Program-made: the position numbers and the translations under genes
Origin: Nevskia sp.
Lineage (GTDB): Bacteria; Pseudomonadota; Gammaproteobacteria; Nevskiales; Nevskiaceae
Reading direction: 5' to 3'
Length of the DNA: 64,000 bases
Assembly (NCBI RefSeq): GCF_021732705.1
Contig: NZ_JAKFUM010000010.1
Span: forward strand, 310,001-374,000
The notes under the pieces: model-generated
The model's database searches: none
What the model was told of the DNA's origin: nothing
Seen by the model: only the letters and a program-made list of their open reading frames with translations
Shown here: positions 17,482-26,160 of the stretch, one piece after another
How the letters are laid out: the number at the start of each line of letters is the position of its first letter
Numbering within the stretch: position 1 is the stretch's first letter

Positions 17482-18981
17482 TCAGCGCACGCCGCCCATC
17501 AGGCGCTTGATCGGCTTGACCATGATCGCCATCAGCAGGCCGAGCACCAGCGCCAGCGCGAAGATCAGCAGGTAGCGGTGCGGCGCGCTGGCGATGTCGT
17601 CGGCACCGAGATGTCCGGCGATCAGGCCCGACAGCAGGTTGCCGAGCGCGGTGCCGGCGAACCAGGTGCCCATCATCTGGCTGACGAAGCGCGGCGGTGC
17701 CAGCTTGGTCACGGCGCTCAAGCCGATCGGCGACAGGCACAGCTCGCCGAAGGTGTGCAGCAGATAGGTCAGCAGCAGCCAGACCGGCAGCACCTTGGTG
17801 CCGTCGCCGCCGGTGACGACGATGTGCGCGGCGTAGGCGATGACGACGAAGCCGAGGCCCATCTGGATCAGGCCGAGCGCGAACTTGGCCGGGATCGACG
17901 GTTCGAGGTTGCGGCGGCCGAGCTGCACCCAGAGTGCCGCGAACACCGGCGAGAACGCGACGACAAACAGCGGGTTCAGCGACTGGTACCAGCTGGCCGG
18001 ATGCTGGCCATCGCTGAAGAAGCTGCCGAAGGCGCTGCGATCGGTGAAATCGCGGGCGAACAGGTTGAAGGTCGAACCGGCCAGCTCGAAGCCCATGAAG
18101 AAGGTCGCGGCGCCGAAGAACAGCACCAGGATCACCGACACCCGCTTGGCCTCGTCCGAGCTCAGCTTGCCGAACAGGAAGACGTAGCCGAAGAAGAAGG
18201 CCGCGATGATGACGATGGCGACGCCGACCTTTTCGGCAATCGCGACTGGCTCCAGATCGAAGGCACCGAACACGGCCGACGCGATCAGCGCGCCGAACAG
18301 GCCAAGGCCGGTGAACAGGGCCGTCCAGGCCTTGCGCCGCTCTTCCGGCGTCTTGGCGCTGGAATCGTCGGCGGTCGGCGGCAGCGTGTTGCGCATCACG
18401 TGGAACTGGATCAGGCCGAGCAGCATCAGCACGCCGGCACCGGCAAAGCCGACCTGCCACGAGATCTTCTCGCCGATGGTGCCGACCAGCAGCGGCGCCA
18501 TCACCGCGCCGACATTGATGCCCATGTAGAAGATCGAGAAGCCGGCATCGCGCTGGCCGGACGGCAGGCCGTCGTACAGCTTGCCGACCATCGCGCTGAT
18601 GTTCGGCTTGAGCAGCCCCACGCCGAGCACGATCACCACGAGACCGAGGAAGAACAGCGTGCGGTCGCCGACCGCCAGCATGAAATTGCCGAGCGCGATG
18701 ATCACGCCGCCGGCAATCACCGCCGTGCGCTGGCCAGTCAGGCGATCGGCAACCCAGCCGCCGGGCAGCGAGAACAGATAGACGCACGACAGGTACAGGC
18801 CGTAGATGGCGTTGGCTTCGCCTTCGGTGAGACCGAGGCCCGGATTGCCGCCGACGACCGAGGCCGTCATGAACAGCACCAGCAGGCTGCGCATGCCGTA
18901 AAACGTGAAGCGTTCCCACATTTCGGTGAAGAACAGGGTCGCGAGGCCACGCGGGTGACCGAAGAAGCTCGAACTGGACAT
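17482..18981 (-). CDS. POT-family proton-coupled peptide transporter
   Basis: Inner-membrane symporter of di- and tripeptides with protons, 499 residues. Seen: the N-terminal FFTEMWERFTFYGMRSLLVLFM, which carries the ExxER-type proton-coupling motif, the PTR signature region GGWVADRLTGQR, and 12 or more hydrophobic segments including a pair near the middle (VAIVIIAAFFFGYVFLFG). The C-terminus is basic (KPIKRLMGGVR). First gene of a likely unit with the M2 peptidase. A plausible promoter is at 19014-19043. Confidence 0.95.
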   Translation of the reverse strand: MSSSSFFGHPRGLATLFFTEMWERFTFYGMRSLLVLFMTASVVGGNPGLGLTEGEANAIYGLYLSCVYLFSLPGGWVADRLTGQRTAVIAGGVIIALGNFMLAVGDRTLFFLGLVVIVLGVGLLKPNISAMVGKLYDGLPSGQRDAGFSIFYMGINVGAVMAPLLVGTIGEKISWQVGFAGAGVLMLLGLIQFHVMRNTLPPTADDSSAKTPEERRKAWTALFTGLGLFGALIASAVFGAFDLEPVAIAEKVGVAIVIIAAFFFGYVFLFGKLSSDEAKRVSVILVLFFGAATFFMGFELAGSTFNLFARDFTDRSAFGSFFSDGQHPASWYQSLNPLFVVAFSPVFAALWVQLGRRNLEPSIPAKFALGLIQMGLGFVVIAYAAHIVVTGGDGTKVLPVWLLLTYLLHTFGELCLSPIGLSAVTKLAPPRFVSQMMGTWFAGTALGNLLSGLIAGHLGADDIASAPHRYLLIFALALVLGLLMAIMVKPIKRLMGGVR

Positions 18982-19013
18982 TGGAAAGGATCGGGTTAAG
19001 CGGATCAGCGCCG

Positions 19014-19043
19014 ACTATGGCGGCGGGCTCGGAACAAGGTCAA
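19014..19043 (-). promoter_or_regulatory. Probable sigma-70 promoter of the peptide transporter
   Basis: On the minus strand: -35 TTGACC (19038-19043), 18-base spacer, -10 CATAGT (19014-19019). The start point would be about 25-30 bases upstream of the transporter ATG at 18981. Confidence 0.45.
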
Positions 19044-19293
19044 TCGTGCAGCGCAAAAAGCATGCACGGCGGGCCTTCGGGCGGCCGATGTGCTTGAAAT
19101 GTCCGCAGCTTTGCGAACTTCGACAGCGGCGCGCCCTCGCGAAAACCTGCGAAAGCACGACGATTCCGGTTCGACTCGCCGGATTGCCTCATTTTTGGTC
19201 GTTTTCGCGCCGCGTCCGTGCCGCGCCACGGGCAGCGCAGCGCGCCGCGCCGTCAGGCGGCGCTCCGGAACCGGCGGAATCCGCCCCGGCTTC

Positions 19294-19299
19294 TATAAT
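19294..19299 (+). promoter_or_regulatory. Possible -10 box for plsB
   Basis: A perfect TATAAT 130 bases before the plsB ATG. No sequence resembling a -35 box lies 16-18 bases upstream, so the promoter may need an activator or be an alternative type. Confidence 0.35.
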
Positions 19300-19428
19300 C
19301 GACGAAAAAATCAGCGACGCAGCCGCCGTCGCCCGCTCCGGAACCTGTCCCCTGCCCGTGATCCACGCCCACCGCCGCCGTCCCGCTGCCGCCCGAATCT
19401 GGCGCGCAGCCCAGCCCGGAGCGCCGCG

Positions 19429-22149
19429 ATGAGCGCCGCGCTGATCGCGCTGAGCTTCGTCATCGCCCGGCTGTTCTCGCGGCCGCTGATCCGCTGGATG
19501 AAGTACCGCGTCGCGCCGGACGCCGTGCCCGGCTCGCTCGGGCTGGATCCCCTGAAGCCGATCGTGTTCGTGCTGCCGCAGCGCAGTTGGATCGACCTGT
19601 TCGCACTGGAGCGCATCTGCCGCGATCTCGGCCTGCCGCGGCCGCAGCGCATGGTCAACGCCTTGCCGACGACCGAACGCGCCGGGCTGGTCTACCTGCC
19701 GGCGCTGCTCGAAACCTTCGCGCCGGGCCGCACGGTCAGCAGCGATCTGGCGCGGATGATGAAGGCCGCCGCCGGGCAGGACGGCTACGACGTGCAGATC
19801 GTGCCGGTGTCGATCTTCTGGGGCCGCGATCCGGGCAAGGAAACCTCGCTGTTCAAGCTGATCTTCGCCGACAGCGTGCAGGCCGGCCGCGTGCGCAAGC
19901 TGTTCATCCTGATCGCCAACGGCCGCAACGTGCTGGCGAACTTCGGCAAGCCGCTCGGTTACCGCGACTATCTGGTCTCCGCCGGCGTCTCGACCGAAGT
20001 CGTCGCCACCGCCGCCAATGCCGGCACCGTGGCCGAGCAGGATGCGCAGGCCGTGCAGAAGCTGGCGCGGGCGCTGCCCCGTGCGCTGCACTTCCACTTT
20101 CTGCGCGCCCGTACCGCCGCCCTCGGCCCCACACTCCTGCGCCGCAGCGTGGTGCTGAAGGGGCTGCTCGAATCCGACGCGGTGCGCGAAGCGATCGAGG
20201 CCCGCGCCAAGGCCGACAAGATCACGCTGGAGAAAGCCGAGGCGCATGCGCGCAAGTGCGCCGAGGAAATCGCCGCCGACTACTCGTCGGCCACGATCCG
20301 CGTGCTGGAACTGGTGCTGACGGCGATCTGGAACCGCGTGTTCAAGGGCGTCGAGGTGCAGGGAATGGAACGCCTGCGCACGCTCGCGCAGTCGCACGAA
20401 ATCGTGTTCATGCCGTCGCACCGCAGCCATGCCGATTACCTGCTGCTGAGCTACGTGCTGTACACCGCCGGCCTCGTTGTGCCGCACATCGCGGCGGGCA
20501 TCAACCTGAATTTCTGGCCGGTCGGCGGCCTGCTGCGCAAGGGCGGCGCGTTCTACATGCGCCGCAAGTTCACCGGCGATCCGCTGTACACGGCCGTGTT
20601 CCGTGCTTACGTCGACAGCCTGATCCGCCGCGGCTACTCGATCGAGTTCTTCCCGGAGGGCACGCGCTCGCGCACCGGCCGCCTGCTGCCGCCGAAGACC
20701 GGCTTGCTGGCGATGGTGGCCGAATCCGGCCTGCGCTCGAAGGCGCGCAAGGTGGCGCTGGTGCCGGTGTTCATCGGCTACGACAAGGTGTTCGAGGTCG
20801 GCAGCTACTTCAAGGAACTGCGTGGCGGCCAGAAGCAGCGCGAATCGGCCGAAGGCCTGCTGAAGGCCACGAAGATTCTCGGCAAGAGCTACGGCCGCGC
20901 CTACGTCAATTTCGGCGAGGCGACGATCCTGCAGGACCACGCCGACGCCCACCTGCCCGGCTGGCGCGAGGCGATGGCGGCGAACCCGAACGCGCGGCCG
21001 GAAGGCTTTCCGAAGTGGGTGCGGTCGCTGGCGTTCGCGCACATGCGCCGGATCAGCGCGGCGTCGATCGCGAGCCCGGTCGGCCTCGCCGCCTGCGCAC
21101 TGCTCGCCGCCCCGCGCCGGGCGGCGACCGAAGACGAACTGGTCGACCAGATCGCGCATTTCGTCGATCTGCTGGAACCGTGGCCGGGCGGCGCCGAGCT
21201 GATGCTGCCGACGGCCGATCCGAAGGCGATCCTCGCGTGGGCCGCGCCGATTGCCCGCATCCAGCGCGTCGCGCACCCGTGGGGCGATCTGCTGGTCGCC
21301 GCCGGCAAGGACGCCGTGCTGATGACCTACAACCGCAACAACATCCAGCACCTGTTCGCCGTTCCGGCGCTGATCGCGGCGTTCTTCCGCACCCGTGGCG
21401 TGCTGAGCGAGGAAATCGTGCTGACCGGCGTGCGCGCGCTGTACCCGTTCCTGCGCAACGAGTTCTTCCTGCCGTGGGACGTGGCGGATTGCGAGCCGGT
21501 GTCGCGCCGCTACCTCGATCGCATGCTGGCGGCGGGCCTGCTGATCCGCGATGTCGACGGTCGTCTGCGCCGGCCGGAAGTCGGCAGCCCGTCGTACGCA
21601 GGCTTCGCCGCGCTGGGTCGCGTGCTCGGCGAAACGCTGGAACGCCAGGCGATGGCGGTGCTGCTGCTGACCGAGGAAAAGAAGCTCGGGCAGGAGCTGA
21701 AGCGCGAGCGCTTCGAGAACGACTGCCGACTGCTGGCCGAACGCATGGCCGTGCTCACCGGCCGCGATGCCCCGGAATTCTTCGACAAGGCGCTGTTCTC
21801 GGCCTATCTCGACACGCTCGTCGAGATCGGGCTGGTCTCGGTCGGCGCCGGTGGCGCGCTGACCGTCGATGCGCGCTGCGACCGGATTGCCGAGCGCTCG
21901 GTCGAACTGCTCAGCGACGAGACCCGGCAGATGCTGCTGCAGCTGCTGGCTCGACGGCGGACCCCGGCGACGACGGCGGCGGAACCGGCAGCCGACCGCG
22001 ACCCGCACGACGGCGATTCGGCCGCGGCCACAGGGACCGATTCGGCCGCACCCGTGTCGCCAGCCGAGGGCGATCGGCCGGCGGCGATGCCATCGACCAG
22101 CGCCGTCGAGACCGCCGACAGCGGCGAAAGGCGCGGAACCGAAGGCTGA
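19429..22149 (+). CDS. plsB: Glycerol-3-phosphate O-acyltransferase PlsB
   Basis: Acylates the sn-1 position of glycerol 3-phosphate, the first step of phospholipid synthesis at the inner membrane. The acyltransferase motifs are clear: HRSHADYLLLSY (His331, Asp336) and FPEGTRSRTGR (from residue 408). At 906 residues it is longer than the roughly 800 usual for the family. Most of the excess is a disordered Ala/Thr/Asp/Pro tail of about 60 residues after TRQMLLQLLARRR. The start MSAALIALSFVIARLF is the first reasonable one; the frame is open upstream, but that part has no PlsB features. Confidence 0.93.
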   Translation: MSAALIALSFVIARLFSRPLIRWMKYRVAPDAVPGSLGLDPLKPIVFVLPQRSWIDLFALERICRDLGLPRPQRMVNALPTTERAGLVYLPALLETFAPGRTVSSDLARMMKAAAGQDGYDVQIVPVSIFWGRDPGKETSLFKLIFADSVQAGRVRKLFILIANGRNVLANFGKPLGYRDYLVSAGVSTEVVATAANAGTVAEQDAQAVQKLARALPRALHFHFLRARTAALGPTLLRRSVVLKGLLESDAVREAIEARAKADKITLEKAEAHARKCAEEIAADYSSATIRVLELVLTAIWNRVFKGVEVQGMERLRTLAQSHEIVFMPSHRSHADYLLLSYVLYTAGLVVPHIAAGINLNFWPVGGLLRKGGAFYMRRKFTGDPLYTAVFRAYVDSLIRRGYSIEFFPEGTRSRTGRLLPPKTGLLAMVAESGLRSKARKVALVPVFIGYDKVFEVGSYFKELRGGQKQRESAEGLLKATKILGKSYGRAYVNFGEATILQDHADAHLPGWREAMAANPNARPEGFPKWVRSLAFAHMRRISAASIASPVGLAACALLAAPRRAATEDELVDQIAHFVDLLEPWPGGAELMLPTADPKAILAWAAPIARIQRVAHPWGDLLVAAGKDAVLMTYNRNNIQHLFAVPALIAAFFRTRGVLSEEIVLTGVRALYPFLRNEFFLPWDVADCEPVSRRYLDRMLAAGLLIRDVDGRLRRPEVGSPSYAGFAALGRVLGETLERQAMAVLLLTEEKKLGQELKRERFENDCRLLAERMAVLTGRDAPEFFDKALFSAYLDTLVEIGLVSVGAGGALTVDARCDRIAERSVELLSDETRQMLLQLLARRRTPATTAAEPAADRDPHDGDSAAATGTDSAAPVSPAEGDRPAAMPSTSAVETADSGERRGTEG

Positions 22150-22192
22150 AAACCGTGGTCTTTGGCGGGCTTCGGTGTCCGATTGACGTCAA

Positions 22193-22221
22193 GATGACGG
22201 CAACCGGGCGTTCGTTATAAT
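22193..22221 (+). promoter_or_regulatory. Probable promoter of the FKBP isomerase gene
   Basis: Perfect -10 TATAAT at 22216-22221 with ATGACG (4 of 6 to consensus) at 22193-22198 and a 17-base spacer. This predicts a leader of about 65 bases before the GTG start at 22294. Confidence 0.6.
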
Positions 22222-22293
22222 CCGCGCGCGGCGACGGCGGGCCACTGCATACGTCCGCCGTCCACATCATTTCCCCTCACAGGATTCCAAAAA

Positions 22294-23049
22294 GTGCTCA
22301 AGCACAACCGTGCGCTGCTGCTGGCTGTCAGCGCCGTCTTTTTCGTCGCCTGCTCGAAGCCGGCCACCGACACCGCCGCCCCGGCGGCCGATGGTTCGGA
22401 CCTCGCGACCGATTCGCAGAAGTTCGGCTACGCCATCGGTGTCGACCTGGCCCGCTCGCTGGCGACGGTCAAGGATGAAGTCGACGTCGCCGCGCTGAAG
22501 AAGGGCCTCGACGAAGTCAGCGCCGGCAAGGAGCCGCGCCTGAACGACCAGGCTCGCGAAGACATCAAGAACGCGGTGTCGAAGAAGATCCAGGAAAAGC
22601 AGGTCGCCGATCGCGCCAAGCAGGCCGAGGAAGCGAAGACCAAGGGTGAAACCTTCCTCGCCGAGAACGGCAAGAAGGAAGGCGTGAAGACCACCGCGTC
22701 GGGCCTGCAGTACGAAACCCTGACCGAAGGCACCGGCGCCTCGCCGACGCCGTCGGACAAGGTCGAAGTGAACTACAAGGGCACGCTGCTGAACGGCGAA
22801 ACCTTCGACAGCTCGTACGATCGCGGCCAGTCGGTCACGTTCCCGCTCGCCAATGTCATCCCGGGCTGGACCGAAGGCCTGCAGCTGATGAAGGTCGGCG
22901 GCAAGACCAAGTTCTACATCCCGGCCGCGCTGGCCTATGGCGATCGTGGTGCCGGCGGCAAGATCGGCCCGAACGAGACGCTGATCTTCGAAGTCGAGCT
23001 GATCAAGGTCGAGAAGGGCGACGCCCCGGCGGAACCGAAGAAGAAGTAA
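22294..23049 (+). CDS. FKBP-type peptidyl-prolyl isomerase lipoprotein (FkpA/Mip-like)
   Basis: Catalyses cis-trans isomerisation of prolyl bonds and acts as a periplasmic folding helper. 251 residues from a GTG start. Seen: a lipoprotein signal (lipobox FVAC near residue 20), an FKBP N-terminal dimerisation segment (SQKFGYAIGVDLARSL), a long charged helix (KKIQEKQVADRAKQAEEAKTK), and a C-terminal FKBP domain with VEVNYKGTLLNGETFDSSY, VIPGWTEGLQLMKVGGK and IPAALAYGDRGAGG. It has its own promoter and a strong terminator, so it is monocistronic. Confidence 0.93.
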   Translation: MLKHNRALLLAVSAVFFVACSKPATDTAAPAADGSDLATDSQKFGYAIGVDLARSLATVKDEVDVAALKKGLDEVSAGKEPRLNDQAREDIKNAVSKKIQEKQVADRAKQAEEAKTKGETFLAENGKKEGVKTTASGLQYETLTEGTGASPTPSDKVEVNYKGTLLNGETFDSSYDRGQSVTFPLANVIPGWTEGLQLMKVGGKTKFYIPAALAYGDRGAGGKIGPNETLIFEVELIKVEKGDAPAEPKKK

Positions 23050-23094
23050 GCCGACGGGCGCTTCCGGCGCCGTCGCCTTCCTCTCAGATGCACG

Positions 23095-23120
23095 AAAAGC
23101 CCGGCACTGCCGGGCTTTTT
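23095..23120 (+). terminator. Strong rho-independent terminator after the FKBP gene
   Basis: An 11-bp perfect stem (23095-23105 with 23109-23119, loop ACT) running into TTTTT, 45 bases after the stop codon. Confidence 0.9.
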
Positions 23121-23234
23121 CGTGGGCGCGGCAAAAATTTTCGCGGCCTTGAATCCAGAACCGTTGCCGGAATCATCCAAGCATGCACAGCCGGACGCGC
23201 CTTTCGCGTCGGCGCCCATTCAGGAGCAGGGACC

Positions 23235-23477
23235 ATGACCAGCAACCATCGGCTTTGGCGTTCGCAGGACCATCGGATGATCGCCGGCGTCTGCGGCGGC
23301 ATCGCCGAGTTCTTCGGCTGGACGCCGACTGCCGTGCGGGTGCTGTACGTGCTGGTGTCGATCTGCTCGGCGGCGTTTCCCGGGATCCTGGCCTACGTGA
23401 TCCTGTGGTTCGTGATGCCGAAGCAGTTGCCGGCGCCGATTGCGTCGACCCGCAACGGCGATCCGGCCATCAGCTGA
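23235..23477 (+). CDS. PspC domain membrane protein
   Basis: An 80-residue protein that is almost entirely a PspC domain. It has the charged start NHRLWRSQDHRMIAGVCGGI, AEFFGWTPTAVRVLYVLVSI, and one hydrophobic helix SAAFPGILAYVILWFVMP. PspC-type proteins act at the inner membrane, often with the phage-shock response. No other psp genes are nearby, so that role cannot be assumed. Start at 23235 with AGGAG/AGGG purines just upstream. Confidence 0.85.
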   Translation: MTSNHRLWRSQDHRMIAGVCGGIAEFFGWTPTAVRVLYVLVSICSAAFPGILAYVILWFVMPKQLPAPIASTRNGDPAIS

Positions 23478-23495
23478 CGGCGCCGTGATCGGCTG

Positions 23496-23518
23496 GCCGC
23501 AGGGCCGACCTGCGGCCG
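23496..23518. terminator. Hairpin between convergent PspC and DUF4124 genes
   Basis: A perfect 8-bp G+C stem (23496-23503 with 23511-23518, 7-base loop) between the two stops. No T-run on either strand, so intrinsic termination is uncertain. Confidence 0.35.
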
Positions 23519-23519
23519 A

Positions 23520-23963
23520 TCAGACGCAGTTCGCCGACTCCTGCGCGCGCGCCTGATTCAGCTCCGCGGCGAATTCTTCGTCGGTATAACGCGCCGGCTG
23601 GCCGTCCGGACCGGTCCGGAACAGGCGGCGAGCGGTCTTTTCTTCGAGAAAGCTGATCCGCTCGCGGGCCTTGGCGCAACGCTCCAGCGTTTCGGCCTTC
23701 AGCCGCAGCCCGGCTTCGCGGGTCTTGGCACCGCCGGTCAGCGCGGTTTCGCGCGCCTGCTGGCTCTTTTTCAGGCTATCGATCGCCGGTGCCGGATTCG
23801 GTGCCGCCGCGTCCGGCTTGATCCGGGTGTACGGCGTGCCGCGCGGCGGCGCGTCCTGGGTGAAATGCTTGACGTTATTGGCGTCGACCCAGCTGTAGAT
23901 GTCGGCGTGCGCGGCCAGCAGGGGCAGCGACAGCAGCAGCAGCGGCAGGAGTGTTCGCGTCAT
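23520..23963 (-). CDS. DUF4124 domain exported protein
   Basis: A 147-residue protein with signal peptide MTRTLLPLLLLSLPLLAAHA, then the DUF4124 core DIYSWVDANNVKHFTQDAPP. This core is a short beta module common in gammaproteobacterial periplasmic proteins and of unknown function. The rest is a charged helical segment (AKARERISFLEEKTARRLF) that may form a coiled coil. It is convergent with the PspC gene and divergent from the TetR gene at 24155. Confidence 0.85.
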   Translation of the reverse strand: MTRTLLPLLLLSLPLLAAHADIYSWVDANNVKHFTQDAPPRGTPYTRIKPDAAAPNPAPAIDSLKKSQQARETALTGGAKTREAGLRLKAETLERCAKARERISFLEEKTARRLFRTGPDGQPARYTDEEFAAELNQARAQESANCV

Positions 23964-24106
23964 AGCGCGAGTCTAGGCAAGGGCACCGGTCGCGACAATG
24001 GCGCATCGGCCGCCGCCGCCGTGATCGGCACGAAACGCCGGATTCGCGGCCTGCGGTGCGACCCGCATCGCCTTTCGCGTCTCGGCCTCGCTTGCCCCAT
24101 ACCGGG

Positions 24107-24120
24107 CCGTACGGTACCGT
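24107..24120. promoter_or_regulatory. Overlapping palindromes upstream of the TetR gene
   Basis: CCGTACGG (24107-24114) overlaps ACGGTACCGT (24111-24120), both perfectly palindromic, 35-48 bases before the ATG at 24155. This is a natural place for an autoregulatory operator of the TetR-type regulator. Function is inferred from position only. Confidence 0.4.
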
Positions 24121-24154
24121 CCGGATTCGACCTCACGCTGGACGCTGCCTCGAC

Positions 24155-24823
24155 ATGACTGCCGCCGCACCTTCGACCCGCCGCAGCGCCCGCGCTGCCG
24201 ACGCTGCGAAATCGAGCATGAGCGTGGAAGCCTGGGCCGAGGCGGCACTGGAGGCACTGGCCGCCGGTGGCCTCAAGGCAGTGGCGGTGGAGCCGCTGGC
24301 GCGGCGGCTGGGCGTGACCAAGGGCAGTTTCTACTGGCATTTCCCGAGCCGCGAGGCGCTGCTGCGCGAAGCGCTGGCGCTGTGGGAAAAGCGCGAAACC
24401 ATCGATGCCCGCGCCGGTGTCGACGACATCAGCGATCCGTACGAGCGCATCGTCCGCCTGTTCAAGCAGGCCAATTCCAGCTACAAGGCCGGCCGTCTGT
24501 ATCTGGCGCTGGCCGCGGCGAGCGACGATCCGGCCGTCGGCGAGACGGTGAAGCGGGTGTCGGCAAACCGGCTGGACTACCTGCACAAGTGCTACCTCGA
24601 TCTCGGCCTCGAAGCGCTCGATGCCCGCCTGTGGTCGACGTTTGCCTACGCCACGTTCATCGGCAACCAGCAGGTGCACCGCGATACGCCGGAACAGTTT
24701 CCGGATGGCGAGGATTTTCGCGCCTACTTCAAGCTGATGCTGAAGACGCTGGTGCCGCGCCCCGGACATCTGCCGGAACCGGTGTCGAGCTACGCGACGT
24801 CGTCCGAGACGGCACGGCAGTAG
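24155..24823 (+). CDS. TetR-family transcription regulator
   Basis: A 222-residue regulator with the TetR helix-turn-helix in the first third: VEPLARRLGVTKGSFYWHFPSREALL. The ligand-binding part has the pattern SDDPAVGETVKRVSANRLDYL, as in regulators of the GntR/TetR_C-like subgroup. The frame is open upstream; I prefer ATG 24155, which leaves a 30-residue basic leader before the DNA-binding domain. MSVEAW at 24218 is an alternative. Downstream 169 bases lies the exported beta-propeller gene on the same strand, a possible target. Confidence 0.88.
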   Translation: MTAAAPSTRRSARAADAAKSSMSVEAWAEAALEALAAGGLKAVAVEPLARRLGVTKGSFYWHFPSREALLREALALWEKRETIDARAGVDDISDPYERIVRLFKQANSSYKAGRLYLALAAASDDPAVGETVKRVSANRLDYLHKCYLDLGLEALDARLWSTFAYATFIGNQQVHRDTPEQFPDGEDFRAYFKLMLKTLVPRPGHLPEPVSSYATSSETARQ

Positions 24824-24992
24824 CGGTCTCCACGCGTCGAGGCATCGCGCGCCTGCCGCCGCGTCCGCCGGCATCGCCCGACGCCACTTTCACCATGGCC
24901 CGACCGGCGCGCACACTGCCGCGGTCGGTGCGCCGAATCCGAACGACGACACGGCCGAGCCGACTCCGCATCCACCTACCCGGAGCGCTGCC

Positions 24993-26078
24993 ATGATCCA
25001 TCGTCTTGCCGCCGTGCTGGTTCCCGCCGTTGCTGCCGTTCTCGCGCTTGCCGCCTCGCCCGGCAGCCGCGCCGCCGAATACGGCGAGGTTTCGGTGCTG
25101 GCCCAGGTGCCGATTCCGAATGGCTTTCCCGAAGGCATCGCCGTCCGCGGCGATCGCTTCTATGTCGCCGGACCGGCGACGCTCGGCACGGCGCTGAACG
25201 GCCGGCCGTCGCGCGTGTTCGAGTACGACGTGAGCAGCGGCGCGCTGCTGCGCACGCTCGTCACCGAAGGCGAAACGGTGTTCGGTGCCGAACACGCGAA
25301 TTCCTGCCTGACGTTCGACGGCGGCGGCCGGCTGTACGTGCTGAACAACCAGCTCGGCACGTTCCGGCTCGATCTGCAGACCGCCGTGCAGCAGGCGTAC
25401 ACGCCGCCGTACCCGAACCTGCGCGCCTGCGGCATCCTGAGCGGCCCGCCGTGCTCGCCGACACCGGTCAACCTGCCGGCGCTGCCGAACGATCTGGCGT
25501 TTGATGACGCCGGCAATCTCTATGTCAGCGACAGCCTGCAGGCGACGATCTGGCGAGTGCCGGCCGGCGGCGGCGCGCCGCAGGTGTGGTTCCAGGATTC
25601 GCGGCTGGCGTCGCCGTACGTCGGCGTCAACGGCCTGCGGATCTCGCCGGATCGCAGCCGCATCTACTTCACCGTGACCGTTGATCTGCTCGGCATCGGG
25701 CATGTCTACAGCCTGCCGCTGGTGCCGTCGCCGCAGCGGGCCGATCTGGTCGAGTTCCACCGCTATTACGCGGGTGGGCCGGACGGCATCGCGTTCGGAG
25801 CCAGCGGCCGGCTGTACGTGGTGCTGGCCTTGCCGGGTTCGAACGGGCTGTCGGTGCTGAACCCGGATGGCAGCGAGTTCGCCCGCATCGGCAATCCCGG
25901 CCTGAACCTGTTCGCGCCGTTCGATTCACCGGCCAATCTGGCATTCGACGGTGCCGGCAACGCGCTGGTCACCAATCACGCGTTCGCGACCGGCCTGCTG
26001 CTGCCGAACCATTTCCAGGTGCTGAAAGTGTTTGTCGACGATGTGGCCTCGCCGCTGGCGGCTCCGATCGTGCCCTGA
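24993..26078 (+). CDS. Exported SMP-30/gluconolactonase-like beta-propeller
   Basis: A 361-residue protein with a signal peptide (AAVLALAASPGSRA). Repeated strand blades of the kind DLAFDDAGNLYVSD, GIAFGASGRLYVV and NLAFDGAGNALVTN are typical of the SMP-30/NHL six-bladed propeller superfamily. Some members are lactonases, but the metal ligands cannot be assigned confidently from the sequence. CGGAG precedes the ATG. A terminator ends the unit at about 26150. Confidence 0.7.
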   Translation: MIHRLAAVLVPAVAAVLALAASPGSRAAEYGEVSVLAQVPIPNGFPEGIAVRGDRFYVAGPATLGTALNGRPSRVFEYDVSSGALLRTLVTEGETVFGAEHANSCLTFDGGGRLYVLNNQLGTFRLDLQTAVQQAYTPPYPNLRACGILSGPPCSPTPVNLPALPNDLAFDDAGNLYVSDSLQATIWRVPAGGGAPQVWFQDSRLASPYVGVNGLRISPDRSRIYFTVTVDLLGIGHVYSLPLVPSPQRADLVEFHRYYAGGPDGIAFGASGRLYVVLALPGSNGLSVLNPDGSEFARIGNPGLNLFAPFDSPANLAFDGAGNALVTNHAFATGLLLPNHFQVLKVFVDDVASPLAAPIVP

Positions 26079-26121
26079 GCAAGACCCTTGCGGATCAGGC
26101 AAAGGCGCCCGGCCTTTGCCG

Positions 26122-26156
26122 AAGCCGGTGTGGCATGGCCGCACCGGCTTTTTTGT
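26122..26156 (+). terminator. Rho-independent terminator after the beta-propeller gene
   Basis: A 13-bp stem with one G-T pair (26122-26134 with 26138-26150, loop ATG) followed by a run of T. Confidence 0.88.
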
Positions 26157-26160
26157 TGCT

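Larger units (their letters stand above)
18982..19428. other. 447-base gap between the divergent transporter and plsB
   Basis: It holds the transporter promoter (19014-19043, minus strand) and a lone TATAAT at 19294-19299 pointing toward plsB. It also has a large inverted repeat whose 9-bp outer arms (19138-19146 with 19201-19209) enclose two smaller hairpins: TGC-GAAA-GCA near 19148-19157 and TCCGG/CCGGA near 19165-19183. No coding region is convincing here. The stretch contains GTTCGACTC, which looks like a tRNA T-loop, but no tRNA can be folded. Confidence 0.6.

Noticed and set aside
19160-19190. tRNA-like T-loop sequence GTTCGACTC
   Set aside because: The flanking bases do not form a T-stem in the right register, and no acceptor, D or anticodon arms can be found.
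19189-22008. Long minus-strand frame opposite plsB
   Set aside because: Composition of an antisense shadow; plsB carries all acyltransferase motifs on the plus strand.
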